64,000 nucleotides of DNA, from assembly GCF_007971385.1 (NCBI RefSeq), contig NZ_CP042434.1:1612001-1676000 (forward strand). The letters are read 5' to 3'. The translations under genes were made by a program, and so were the position numbers. Source of the stretch: Arachidicoccus ginsenosidivorans. Lineage in GTDB: Bacteria; Bacteroidota; Bacteroidia; Chitinophagales; Chitinophagaceae. Positions 1 to 9,035 of this stretch are shown one piece after another; the stretch's first letter is position 1, and each line of letters starts with the position of its first letter. Under the pieces are notes generated by a model that was given only the letters and a program-made list of their open reading frames with translations, did no database searches and was not told the origin of the DNA.

Positions 1-511
1 AATAGTTGGTTCCCGGACTATCCTGCTCTCCATATTCTACTAACGGAACCCAGATAGGGCAGGCCTGTTGCTCTATTTTTACCTCGGGAAAGAATTTTTT
101 GATCTCCAGAATATAAGACTGTGATTCTACCGTACCCTGGGTAGCGAGTATGCCAATATTACCTCCTTCGCTCATATCGCCGATGACTTCGCTGGTTGGT
201 CGGACAATACCTAATACGCGATTTTGTGGGGCGAGACCTGGCAGATCCTTTTGTTGGATGGTTCGCAGCGCCTTGGCAGAAGCTGTGTTACATGCCAGAA
301 TAACCAGCGGGCAGCCCTGGTCAAAAAACCATTTAACTGCCTCCAGAGTATATTCATAAATGGTCTCAAAACTTCTGGAGCCATAGGGAGCTCTTGCATT
401 GTCACCCAGATAGATATAGTCATAGTCAGGCAAAGAAGTCCTTATCTGGCGTAAAATCGTCAGACCACCATAACCAGAGTCAAAAACGCCTATCGGATGA
501 CTTGTTTGCAT
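1..511 (-). CDS. murI: glutamate racemase, N-terminal part (cut by window edge)
   Basis: Cytoplasmic racemase making D-glutamate for peptidoglycan. Reading the minus strand from an ATG at 511 gives an open frame of 170 codons that runs off the window start. It shows the family's N-terminal motif FDSGYGG (residues 10-16, catalytic Asp11-Ser12), the GDNARAPYG substrate loop (36-44) and ACNTAS around the first catalytic Cys74. The second catalytic Cys (GCTH motif) would lie beyond the edge. The RND exporter gene lies 87 bp upstream on the same strand. The family is clear from the motifs; only completeness is unknown. Confidence 0.93.
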   Translation of the reverse strand, partial: MQTSHPIGVFDSGYGGLTILRQIRTSLPDYDYIYLGDNARAPYGSRSFETIYEYTLEAVKWFFDQGCPLVILACNTASAKALRTIQQKDLPGLAPQNRVLGIVRPTSEVIGDMSEGGNIGILATQGTVESQSYILEIKKFFPEVKIEQQACPIWVPLVEYGEQDSPGTNY

Positions 512-597
512 AAATCAAATATAGTCAGAACAAGGGATATCCTGCAAGTATAATTATGCACACCTGTTTGATTGACTGCTCAAACAGCGTTGCAGGC

Positions 598-2954
598 TTA
601 TTTTGCTTTATTCACCTTCCTTCTAGCCCCCTTGCCCGATAACGACTTTATCAGTACCGGCAGTAATACAAGATTGGTGAAGGTGGCCACTGCCAGCGTT
701 AAAGAGGTCAGCCAACCAAGGCTCTCGGTTCCGGCAAACTGACTGAATATAAATATAATAAATCCCGCCACCAGAACCAGGGAGGTATAAATAATACTAA
801 TACCCGTATGGGTAATGGTTTGTTTCAGGGTTGCATCCACATCATTATTTAAATGAGGCAATTCCTGTTTATAGTTAATTAAAAACCGGATGGTCACATC
901 TATGGCAATACCCAGTGCCACACTAAAAACCAGTACAGTGGACGGTTTTATAGAAATACCCAACCAGCCCATAACGCCTGCGGTGACAATTAAAGGGATA
1001 ACATTGGGAATCAAAGAACAAAACAGCATCCTTGTAGATTTAAACAAGTAAAGCATTGCCAGGGCAATCAGTATAAAAGCCCAGAAAATACTTTCTCCCA
1101 ACCCTTCTACAATATAGGTCGACCCTTCCAAAAAGGTAACTGTTGACCCCGTAAATGTAACCTTATAATGCGCGGAATCGAAGATCTTATCTGCCTCATG
1201 CCTAAAACTATCTAGTAAAACCGGTAGTTTGGTCGTACCAACATCTTTCATATTAACACTGATCCTGGCTACCTGCTTGTTGGAGTCAATAAAGCGGCTG
1301 ACCATGGAGCTGAGCGCGCTATTACTGGATGCCACATCTTTAGACTGTTTACTGATGCCTTTAATATAATTGCCCATAAAAGGCACTTCAAATTGGGTAA
1401 GTATCCCATAATAAGAGCTGTCACCCTCATAGAAAGCCTGACGGGCAAATTTTAATGCATTTACAAAAGAAAGCGGCTTGGCTACATCCGGTTGCCTCTC
1501 TAAATAGCCAGAGAACCGATCAATCTTACCGATCGTATTCAGGTTGCGAAATAAGCCGTTTTTCTTCTTACTATCTACAACAATCTCCAGGGGCATTACT
1601 CCGTTGAAATTCTGCTCAAACCATTTTAAATCAGTATAAATTTTATCAGAATGTGGCAGATCATCTACCACATGGGAGACTGTTTTCATTCGCAGTGTGC
1701 CTATAACAGCTACAACTAGCAGTACAATTGTGATCCCATACACATATTTTACATGATAAAAGGCCCATTTTTCAATTTTGATTAGTACCCGTGTCAGATA
1801 TTTATTATCCAGATACCGCATGTGGATTGGTTTGGGTGCCGCAAGCATACTGAGTACCGCTGGAATAAAGATCAAGGAGATAATAAATAACACCATGATA
1901 TTTATCCCGGCCACGACCCCAAATTCTTTTAATAGATCACTACTGGTAAAAGCAAATACGGCAAAACCAATGGCAGCAGCAATATTACAAAACAGCGTCA
2001 CAATACCCATTTTGCCCACCATCATTATAATGGATTGGTATTTATTGCCTTTCTCCTTATAGACACTGTGGTATTTATTAAAAAAGTAAATACAGTTTGG
2101 TATCCCGATCACCACAATCAAAGGCGGTATAAGCGCTGTCAACAAAGTGATCTTATAGCCCAGCAGTACCATGGTGCCCACGCTAAATATCACCCCCATT
2201 GCCACAACAGCCAGACTCATCAGCATGGCACTAATGGATCTAAAAAAAGTAATAGTGTAATAGCCGACAGTATAAAAGATCCCAGTAAGAAATAATTAAG
2301 CTCGTGAGCGATTTTGTCACCTACCGTCGTTCGGATATAAGGCAGTCCGCTGACATGCACTTTTATACCCGAAGTTTTCTCAAATGCTTCAATGGGAGCC
2401 ATAATCCCATTAATAATATGCGTTCTTTCCTTACTATTAATCAAGGTATCATTCAGCGATACGGCAATCAGATAAGCCTGGTTTTGCTTGTTATAGAGTA
2501 GTCCCTGGTAAAAAGGCAGATTTAGAAACTCGGCAGTATTACTATCCAGGGCATTTTGATCCGTATAAGGTGCATGGAATATTACTTCCGGCTGAAATTT
2601 TTCAAGGCTGTCCATTTTAATCAGATCTACCGCTGTAGGGACGCTTAATATCCCTGTCACACCTTTGGCTGCTTTGATATTTTTTTGCAGCTCAGCTACC
2701 TGATTAAAAGTTGCTGTATCGAAGAACTTTTCCGAATGAATCCCAACGACAACCGTATTACCATCCCTGCCAAAGGTCTTTAAGAACTGCTGGTAATCCT
2801 TGTATTTTTGATTATCTACGGGAATGGCTTTTGAGAATTCATAGCTCATTTTTATATCCTTTGCCAAATACCCCATAAAAAGGGTAGCCAAGGCCAGTAA
2901 GGATAAAAGCAAAATGCGCCTTTTTATAATCCACTTCCCGAGTCTATACCACAT
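598..2954 (-). CDS. RND/MMPL-family exporter, split by a frameshift
   Basis: Inner-membrane transporter of the RND superfamily (MMPL/Patched-like, about 785 aa once joined), probably exporting lipids or hydrophobic compounds. The first frame (2954 to 2220) holds the first membrane helix, the first periplasmic domain (about residues 35-220) and the start of TM2. The second frame (2226 to 598) continues with the TM bundle, a second periplasmic domain and the last TM bundle. The frames meet at an A7 run at 2242-2248. One extra base there gives the smooth membrane segment LLFFRSISAMLMSLAV. The run also reads T-TTT-TTA on the coding strand, a canonical -1 slippery heptamer, but many neighbouring genes carry similar breaks, so a sequence error is more likely. 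Substrate unknown. Confidence 0.85.
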
Positions 2955-3062
2955 AGTGTACTAATTAAATTCAATAATGTTGGTTGGGCCTGCTACAAAC
3001 AGCAGCGGGCGTAAAGTTCGCTAACAATTCCCATAAATGTCCCATTTTATCTCAGCAAATCC

Positions 3063-3764
3063 TTATTTAAATTTCTTGAGTTTAGCATTGATATAATAGA
3101 GCAAATCCACCTGCCTGGTATGGCTTCGCAGCCAATTATAAGAAGGCCGGTATTTTCGCATAAAGCGTTGTAGTTTTTCCCCTTTAAACCCCGTATAACT
3201 GTGCACAAGGATGGAATTAAACCGAAAATCTATATACTTATCCTCCTCTACATCTTTAAAGAGCTTAAAGGCTCTTTTCTTGTTTTTTTCCTTATGGCTG
3301 AAGATCCTGTCCAGACTAATGCCCAGCCCTGCTCCTGAATTTGCATTATCAAAAAGTGGCTTCGCGTATCCAATCACTTCCTCAAAATATTTTCGCCGAT
3401 CTGCACTATCAGCCTGGTAATCTGCGTAGCCATAGGAGGAAACTGTTACACTTTCCAGTTCATGGGTCTTAGGCACCATAATAATCCGTAAGGTGTCAAT
3501 CAAAACACCCTGAGTAAGCGCCACTTTTTGTGTAAAATAGCCCACTCTAAGGAAAGTAAGGGTATCGCCCATAGAAGCCTTAACGACGAATAAACCGCTG
3601 CTATTCGTATAATCACTGGTATCTCCCCTATTGCCGGATACATGCACATCCTGAATGGGCAATTCGGTTAAACTGTCCTTTATATAACCATAAATATAAG
3701 CCTCTTGAGCCTTGGAGCTGAAGGATAACAAACAGACAGTCAATATCAGCAATAATTTATACAT
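3063..3764 (-). CDS. secreted carboxypeptidase-like regulatory domain protein
   Basis: A 233-aa protein with an N-terminal signal peptide (cleavage expected after SSKAQ). A transthyretin-like, carboxypeptidase regulatory beta-sandwich follows (about residues 22-110: YGYIKDSLTELPIQDVHVSG, later FLRVGYFTQKV). This fold is common in Bacteroidota surface proteins and at the N-terminus of TonB receptors. The C-terminal half (110-233) is basic and unrecognised. It lacks the barrel and plug of a receptor, so it is probably a stand-alone periplasmic or outer-membrane-associated protein. Function unknown. Confidence 0.75.
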   Translation of the reverse strand: MYKLLLILTVCLLSFSSKAQEAYIYGYIKDSLTELPIQDVHVSGNRGDTSDYTNSSGLFVVKASMGDTLTFLRVGYFTQKVALTQGVLIDTLRIIMVPKTHELESVTVSSYGYADYQADSADRRKYFEEVIGYAKPLFDNANSGAGLGISLDRIFSHKEKNKKRAFKLFKDVEEDKYIDFRFNSILVHSYTGFKGEKLQRFMRKYRPSYNWLRSHTRQVDLLYYINAKLKKFK

Positions 3765-3896
3765 AAGAAGTATTTATTCATTGTAAAAATACTCAATCCT
3801 TAACAAATCCCCTTAAAAACAGTTTTAATTGTCTCATAAGGTTTGTGAAATTCCTAAGTATTAAGACACTGTCAACTCCAAACCCTATATGTACAC

Positions 3897-3930
3897 GCAA
3901 AAAAGAGCCACTCGATGTGAGTGGCTCTCT
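3897..3930 (-). terminator. intrinsic terminator of the OmpA-type gene
   Basis: A perfect 10-bp stem (AGAGCCACTC / GAGTGGCTCT, 3904-3913 and 3919-3928) with a 5-nt loop is followed on the minus strand by six T (A run 3899-3904). It lies about 30 bp beyond the stop of the OmpA-type gene. Confidence 0.9.
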
Positions 3931-3958
3931 TTATATTTTCAATTAAATAGCTGCGCTA

Positions 3959-5659
3959 TTATTTTTGAAGATTTGGATGTGGAGCTGGAACTGTAGAAGG
4001 ACCAGATTCAGTAGTTGGCTGAAGATCTACAGTGTTTGCATCACCATCGTAACCATAAGTGAAGATGATACGACCTTCAGAGATACCTTGCTGTTCGATC
4101 AGGAAGTTCTTAACAGCGTTTACTCTATCCCAGCTTAACTGTTGAGCACGTTTGTTAGAAGCACCGTAACCAACAATTTTCACTTTACAATTAGGATTAG
4201 AATTCAACTGAGCAGCTGCAGAAGATAATGCTGATTTAGCAGCGTCATCTAATTTGATGCTAGATTTGTTGAAGTGTACGCTTGGTAAGCTTGTGATAGC
4301 ACATTCTGCAGCAACCGGCTGAGCGGCTAATTTATCACGAAGCTCTTGGCAACAAGCTGGTTCTGGTTCAGTACCAACACCATCAGCATCAACTGGGAAC
4401 CAAGACTGAGGAGTCAGCACTTGTTTGTCTCTGCAATCAGGTACACCGTCACCATCTGTATCCAGTGAACGACCGTGTGTATCAACTGCACAACCTGCTG
4501 GAGTGTTAGGTTCTTGGTCGAACTGATCAGTAATACCATCGCCATCAGCATCAGGTAATACATCACGTGTAGCTAACTTGTTGTACACGTAGTTGTTTGG
4601 ATTAACCCACCACAGTGGTTCAATTCTCTTATCGCTGTTACCCAGGTTGAAGTTGAAACGAACTTGAGTAGAGCTTAAAGTTGTGTTACGACCTTCGCGG
4701 CTCAGGTGTAAACCAGAAAGTACATCTGAATTGCTGAAGAACATAGTGAACTTCTGTTCGATACCGATATTGAATCTAGGAGAAACTTTGAAAGCCACAC
4801 CGATACCAGCGTCTAAACCGTGACGGTTGATGGTTTCATCAGATCCAACAACATCATCTCTTTTGCTGTCTAAACCCGCAGTTTCATATTGTCTGCTGTT
4901 ATCGTTTTTACCTTTAACATCCAGGATACCGTTAGACTGGTTGTTTTCCAGTTGTTGTTTAGCGGCATCTTTGATGTCTTTTCTAGAGCCACTAGGCAGG
5001 TTCCATGTATAAGCGTTACCACTTGCATCCAGTGCGTTGATTGCTACGTTAGCCATGTTAAAGCTATAACCCACTAAAGCATAGAAGCTAGTTTTAGGGT
5101 TACCACGATAGTTGCTGATAGAATTAAGATCAGCGATCAAGTCTAAGGAAGCCTGCTGGATAAAAGTCTTGTAGTTTGCCAGGTAAGTGTTTCCTGTGCC
5201 ATACATATTTTTAATAGTACTAGGAAGCGTTGCATCAGCAACTGGGCGCAGACGATAGTCCAGACCAAAGTTGTTAGATGCTCCATAACCTAACCTTAAA
5301 GAGAACGTATGACTTAAAGCTTTTCTCAAAGAGATGCTTGCACCATACCCAAAACGAGGGTCAATTGCGGTGAACATGAAAGAGGGTCCAAGACCGATAC
5401 CCAGTTCCATCATGTTACGTGGTTTTGCCGGATAAGGGTTGGTGTGGTTTAAGAAACCATTCTGCTGATCTTCTTTGGTAACGCGCACTTTGTTAGTGCC
5501 ATCGTAGATCCATGAATCGTCAGCATTGGTGCCGGCAGAGATGCTGGTACCCTGAGTGCTCACAGACTCGCTAGTAGTTGTACTGGTGTCTTGAGCAAAA
5601 GCTGCTGTCGAGATAAGGCCTAAAAGACCTAACATCATCGTGTACTTTTTGCTTGCCAT
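3959..5659 (-). CDS. OmpA-family outer membrane protein with TSP3 linker
   Basis: Abundant outer-membrane protein of 566 aa. Order: signal peptide (1-22, AFAQ cleavage), a beta-barrel region (about 75-345), thrombospondin type-3 calcium-binding repeats (DADGDGITDQFD and DTDGDGVPDCRD, about 365-415), then an OmpA C-terminal peptidoglycan-associated domain (about 445-545). In that domain the helix motif LSWDRVNAVKNFL keeps the arginine. The usual GHTD segment reads GYGASN, so the aspartate that normally contacts diaminopimelate is absent. The promoter upstream has both Bacteroidota boxes and a strong terminator follows, so this is a monocistronic, probably highly expressed gene. Role: envelope integrity, anchoring outer membrane to wall, possibly by a modified contact. 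Confidence 0.9.
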   Translation of the reverse strand: MASKKYTMMLGLLGLISTAAFAQDTSTTTSESVSTQGTSISAGTNADDSWIYDGTNKVRVTKEDQQNGFLNHTNPYPAKPRNMMELGIGLGPSFMFTAIDPRFGYGASISLRKALSHTFSLRLGYGASNNFGLDYRLRPVADATLPSTIKNMYGTGNTYLANYKTFIQQASLDLIADLNSISNYRGNPKTSFYALVGYSFNMANVAINALDASGNAYTWNLPSGSRKDIKDAAKQQLENNQSNGILDVKGKNDNSRQYETAGLDSKRDDVVGSDETINRHGLDAGIGVAFKVSPRFNIGIEQKFTMFFSNSDVLSGLHLSREGRNTTLSSTQVRFNFNLGNSDKRIEPLWWVNPNNYVYNKLATRDVLPDADGDGITDQFDQEPNTPAGCAVDTHGRSLDTDGDGVPDCRDKQVLTPQSWFPVDADGVGTEPEPACCQELRDKLAAQPVAAECAITSLPSVHFNKSSIKLDDAAKSALSSAAAQLNSNPNCKVKIVGYGASNKRAQQLSWDRVNAVKNFLIEQQGISEGRIIFTYGYDGDANTVDLQPTTESGPSTVPAPHPNLQK

Positions 5660-6012
5660 AAATTGAGATTTAATTTTTTATTTAATGCTTCCAATGAATA
5701 TTCGAGGGCAAAAATAGTAATAGTAATTGAAATAGCAAATATTTATTACATTTAATTCTTTAATTGTTTACTAAATATAAGTAAATTCCGCCTCCAAAGA
5801 CCCTTTATATTTTATACGAATTTCATTCTTATCCATATTTACATATATCGTGCCAAACCAAACCTTCAAACCCTATAAATTAAATTTATTACTTATCTGG
5901 TTTTAGCTGATATAAAACGTTGAATAGACTATCCTGCTAACGAAAAGTTTATTTTTCCCTTTAAATTTTATAATACTACCTTAGCGAGCGTATTTGACAC
6001 GTATTTTAGTTA
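5660..6012. other. intergenic region between divergent ompA-like and polyprenyl synthase genes
   Basis: A 353-bp AT-rich divergent intergenic region. On the minus side it holds the OmpA-type promoter (5709-5739). On the plus side I see no full-consensus -7 box; TATTTTAG close to the GTG start at 6013 matches in 7 of 8 positions. No ORF or RNA gene is apparent. Confidence 0.5.
5709..5739 (-). promoter_or_regulatory. Bacteroidota-type promoter of the OmpA-family gene
   Basis: On the minus strand TTTG (5736-5739) is followed after 19 nt by TATTTTTG (5709-5716), matching the TTTG / TAnnTTTG -33/-7 consensus. The transcript would start near 5702, giving a leader of about 43 nt before the ATG at 5659. 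Confidence 0.75.
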
Positions 6013-6975
6013 GTGAAAAAAGCAAATCAACTCATCGCATCAGAACTCAGGGAGTTTGAGCGTCATTTTAAGGTAGCCGTTAAAAGCAAAGTCCCTTTGC
6101 TTGACCGAATTATGCAGTATATTGTCAAACGCAAGGGCAAGCAACTGCGTCCTATGTTCGTTATGCTGAGTGCCAGATTAGGAGGGGCAGTCAACGATAA
6201 GACTTATCGGGCAGCCTCCCTGGTGGAACTACTGCATACCGCGACCCTGGTACATGATGATGTGGTGGATGATGCTGCTGAGCGTAGGGGTTTCTTTTCC
6301 ATTAATGCGCTCTGGAAAAACAAGGTCGCCGTGCTGGTCGGGGACTATCTGCTATCCAAAGGTTTGCTTTTATCCATTAATAACGGTGATTTCAGGATTT
6401 TGCAAATCCTGTCTACTGCTGTTAAACAAATGAGTGAAGGCGAGCTCCTTCAAATAGAAAAAGCGCGCAACCTGAACCTGGATGAGGAGGTATATTATGA
6501 TATTATCAAAGGCAAGACAGCCTCTCTGCTCTCTTCCGCCTGCGGTGCCGGGGCCTCTTCCACCTTTGAAAAGGAGGAAGATATCCAAAGATTGGAACAA
6601 TTCGGGGAAAAAGTAGGCATGGCCTTCCAGATAAAAGACGATCTTTTTGATTATGGTTCCGCTAATATTGGCAAACCGACCGGCAATGACATAAAGGAAA
6701 AAAAGCTCACTTTACCGCTCATATATACCCTTAATAACACTTCGTCCGATGTGCGCCGGAAGATAATTTACATTGTCAAGAACCAAAATACACGCAAAGA
6801 AAAGGTTCAATACGTTATCGACACAGTCAGGCAAGCAGGTGGCATCGACTATGCCACCGAAAAAATGATCCAATTCAGAGATGAAGCATTAGAACTGCTG
6901 TTCCATTATCCCCAATCAGAGGTCCGAGATGCGCTGGAGGAACTGGTTAGGTATACGACAGACCGAAAATACTAA
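6013..6975 (+). CDS. polyprenyl diphosphate synthase (long-chain, IspB-like)
   Basis: Trans-prenyltransferase of 320 aa adding isopentenyl units to an allylic diphosphate, most likely giving the menaquinone side chain. It begins with GTG. The first aspartate-rich motif is HDDVVDD (81-87), the second KDDLFDY (about 209-215). The GKQLRP segment (51-56) binds the isopentenyl substrate. Length and motif spacing fit octaprenyl/heptaprenyl synthases rather than short-chain FPP synthases, but chain length cannot be read safely. It stands alone on the plus strand, opposite the OmpA-type gene. Confidence 0.92.
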   Translation: MKKANQLIASELREFERHFKVAVKSKVPLLDRIMQYIVKRKGKQLRPMFVMLSARLGGAVNDKTYRAASLVELLHTATLVHDDVVDDAAERRGFFSINALWKNKVAVLVGDYLLSKGLLLSINNGDFRILQILSTAVKQMSEGELLQIEKARNLNLDEEVYYDIIKGKTASLLSSACGAGASSTFEKEEDIQRLEQFGEKVGMAFQIKDDLFDYGSANIGKPTGNDIKEKKLTLPLIYTLNNTSSDVRRKIIYIVKNQNTRKEKVQYVIDTVRQAGGIDYATEKMIQFRDEALELLFHYPQSEVRDALEELVRYTTDRKY

Positions 6976-7001
6976 CTCTACCTCGCTCAGAGTTTTTGTT
7001 T
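6972..7001 (+). terminator. possible terminator of the polyprenyl synthase gene
   Basis: A 6-bp stem AACTCT / AGAGTT (6974-6979, 6989-6994) is followed by TTTGTTTT directly after the stop codon. The stem is short, so support is moderate. Confidence 0.45.
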
Positions 7002-7151
7002 TAATGCACCCCATTCAATTATCCCCTATAACAATATATTGCTAAGCATGGGCGCCTACGTGACCGGGGCAAATCCATCCCTTTATAAGCCGTTTTGGCG
7101 CAAATTCTGCCAATAAAAGATAATCATGCAAGCGTAAATCTGTCAGAAATT

Positions 7152-7197
7152 TGTCGCAATCAAAATATCACACCCTAATTTGCGACATAATATCAGC
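7152..7197. repeat. inverted repeat between convergent genes
   Basis: TGTCGCAA (7152-7159) and TTGCGACA (7190-7197) are perfect 8-nt inverted arms around a 30-nt AT-rich loop. They lie between the convergent polyprenyl synthase and thioesterase genes. It could be a transcription end structure or a protein site; no clear T tract follows. Confidence 0.4.
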
Positions 7198-7211
7198 CTA
7201 TTCCGGCAAAA

Positions 7212-7682
7212 TTAAGCTTTAGGCTTTGCCTTGCTAGTAATTGGCTGCAATTTGCTTTCAGCCTTGTCTGCTTGATCGTAAAATGGCGCTAATTTGCTCC
7301 TTAAGGTCTTAGGAATGGAGATTTTTTTCCAGCTGGCTTTGTCTAAAAAATATAATTTGATCTTACCTGTGGTCAATAACTTTTTCCGCTCATTAAAGAT
7401 TTCACAGTCAAAAATAATCTCATGCGCAACGGGCAACTCGCGAATAGTGGTCACAATGGTCAACTCTTCATCATAAAGGGCTGATCGGAGAAATCTTGTT
7501 TCCATAGAGACCACCGGCATGGCCACCCCTTCTTCTTCCATTTGTTTATAACTATACCCTAATTGACGGATGGCCTCTACCCTACCCACTTCAAAATACT
7601 GCGCATAATTTCCATAATATACCACACCCATCTGGTCCGTCTCAGCATACCGAACCCTTATTGTCGTTGTCGATTGATACAT
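7212..7682 (-). CDS. acyl-CoA thioesterase, 4HBT / YbgC type
   Basis: Hot-dog-fold thioesterase of 156 aa. The N-terminal hallmark VRYAETDQMGVVYYGNY (about residues 9-25) carries the catalytic aspartate and the YGNY turn of the 4-hydroxybenzoyl-CoA / YbgC family. The E/V-rich helix after it (FEVGRVEAIRQLG) is also typical. It is cytosolic, with no signal peptide. The basic C-terminal tail (KPKA) is unremarkable. Substrate not predictable. A small conserved protein gene is encoded 88 bp upstream on the same strand. Confidence 0.88.
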   Translation of the reverse strand: MYQSTTTIRVRYAETDQMGVVYYGNYAQYFEVGRVEAIRQLGYSYKQMEEEGVAMPVVSMETRFLRSALYDEELTIVTTIRELPVAHEIIFDCEIFNERKKLLTTGKIKLYFLDKASWKKISIPKTLRSKLAPFYDQADKAESKLQPITSKAKPKA

Positions 7683-7769
7683 ACGTTACATTATTTTGCT
7701 AAACAGGAATGCTTGAAGAAAGCAAATATTACCCAAAAAATCCACTCCATCGGTTATTCCTTGGACTAT

Positions 7770-8090
7770 TTACCACCTTTCATCCTCGGGAATATCCTTG
7801 GGTATTCCCATCTGATACTTCGCCCGTAAAGCTACTTTTTGTTTCTGTCTTTCCAAAAGCAGGTGGGCAATAATTTCAGCAGGTGGGGCATCTGAGCTAT
7901 TTAAACGCTCTTTCAAACGCTTTTCATCCACATCTACCCGGTACAAAAGCTGGCAAAGCCCGGCAAAATCAGTCTCAATCAAATGAGTGACTCCGCGAAT
8001 TAACATTGCCTGCTTATCCTCCCCCGCCAGAGTTTGTGTTTCCAATGGAGAATCAAGCAGTTCCAGCAGCCATTTTTCATCTATTATCAT
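7770..8090 (-). CDS. small conserved hypothetical protein
   Basis: A 106-aa, soluble, mainly helical protein with no signal peptide or membrane segment. It opens MIIDEKWLLELLDSP and closes with an acidic-proline tail IPKDIPEDERW. Helices at about 25-60 (AMLIRGVTHLIETDFAGLCQLLYRVDVDEKRLKERL) look regular and amphipathic. I do not assign a function, though its composition and clean reading frame support a real gene. It is divergent from the TetR-type regulator, with about 106 bp between the starts. Confidence 0.65.
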   Translation of the reverse strand: MIIDEKWLLELLDSPLETQTLAGEDKQAMLIRGVTHLIETDFAGLCQLLYRVDVDEKRLKERLNSSDAPPAEIIAHLLLERQKQKVALRAKYQMGIPKDIPEDERW

Positions 8091-8183
8091 GACAATTCGC
8101 TCATTTTTCCATATTCAGAACACAAATTCTATTCCGCTTGTGGAAATACTAACAAATTTTCTTATTTTGCATTGAAATAATTA

Positions 8184-8191
8184 TAATTTTG
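8184..8191 (+). promoter_or_regulatory. -7 box abutting the TetR start codon
   Basis: TAATTTTG matches TAnnTTTG and lies only 5 nt before the ATG at 8197, implying a leaderless or nearly leaderless message. No TTTG sits at the ideal -33 distance (the nearest is at 8166-8169, 14 nt away), so the call is tentative. Confidence 0.4.
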
Positions 8192-8196
8192 TAGCT

Positions 8197-8792
8197 ATGG
8201 CAAGAATCAAAACAGACAAAGACATCACTAAAAAAGACGTCATCTTAAATGCAGCGTCCAACCTGTTTCGTCAACGCGGCTATAAAGCTGCCAGCATGCG
8301 TGATCTGGCAGAGAAAATCGGCATCGAGGCAGCTAGTCTCTATAATCACATCCGCTCTAAGTCGGAGTTATTGTATGACATTTGCTTTAATACCGCCAAT
8401 ATTTACAATGACTATCTGGAATCCGTAGAAAATTCTAAAGAGCCTTATCTGAAAAGGTGGAGCTCATCCTACGCTTTTTAATCAACCAGATGATTGAAAA
8501 TTTTGATGATGTGGTGGTAGCAGACAGAGAATGGGTACATCTGGAAGATGCATACCTATCCAGTTACCAGACCATGAAACACAATTATCGTAAGCGGATC
8601 AATCATATAATCACCAAAGGAATTGAAGCTGGAGAAATCAAAGAGATCAATGTTCCCTCTACCATATGGTTGCTACTGCATGCGATCAATGGTATTGAGT
8701 CCTGGCACCGCTCCAAAACACAGATTCCACCGGAAGAATTAGAAGAAAATATGATCTCCATTCTGATTGGTGGCATGAAAAAGGTAAACTAA
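8197..8792 (+). CDS. TetR/AcrR-family transcriptional regulator, split by a frameshift
   Basis: One-component repressor of about 198 aa once joined. The N-terminal DNA-binding domain (about 10-60) has the TetR pattern: AASNLFRQRGYKAASMRDLAEKIG and SLYNHIRSKSELLYDI, with the recognition helix at SLYNHI. The C-terminal ligand and dimer domain continues in another frame from about 8457. Adding one A to the A4 run at 8452-8455 gives EPYLKKVELILRFLINQM and a normal length. The C-terminal domain with HAINGIESWH resembles TetR proteins linked to fatty-acid or lipid metabolism, but the target is unknown. Confidence 0.85.
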
Positions 8793-8835
8793 CCCCTACC
8801 TGCTCGGAATTGGGAGAATTATAATATTTACGTTT

Positions 8836-8888
8836 AAAAAATGCGTTGAGCCCACTGGATGAATATCAAGTGGGCTCAACGCATTTTT
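8836..8888. terminator. bidirectional intrinsic terminator
   Basis: Long near-perfect stem AAAAATGCGTTGAGCCCACT / AGTGGGCTCAACGCATTTTT (8836-8855/6 and 8869-8888) with a 12-nt loop. T runs flank it on both strands. It separates the TetR gene (plus) from the convergent TamB-like gene (minus). Confidence 0.9.
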
Positions 8889-9035
8889 AATACATGGATC
8901 ATCATAGCAGCATAGCAGCTGCCTGCTTATTGCTTAAAATATCCACGCTCAAGGTACTGCATCAATATTATATTCCTGTAGCCACCCATCCAAGTCATAT
9001 TCTTAATAAATTTTGGTCTGTTCCAATCTCCCAAT

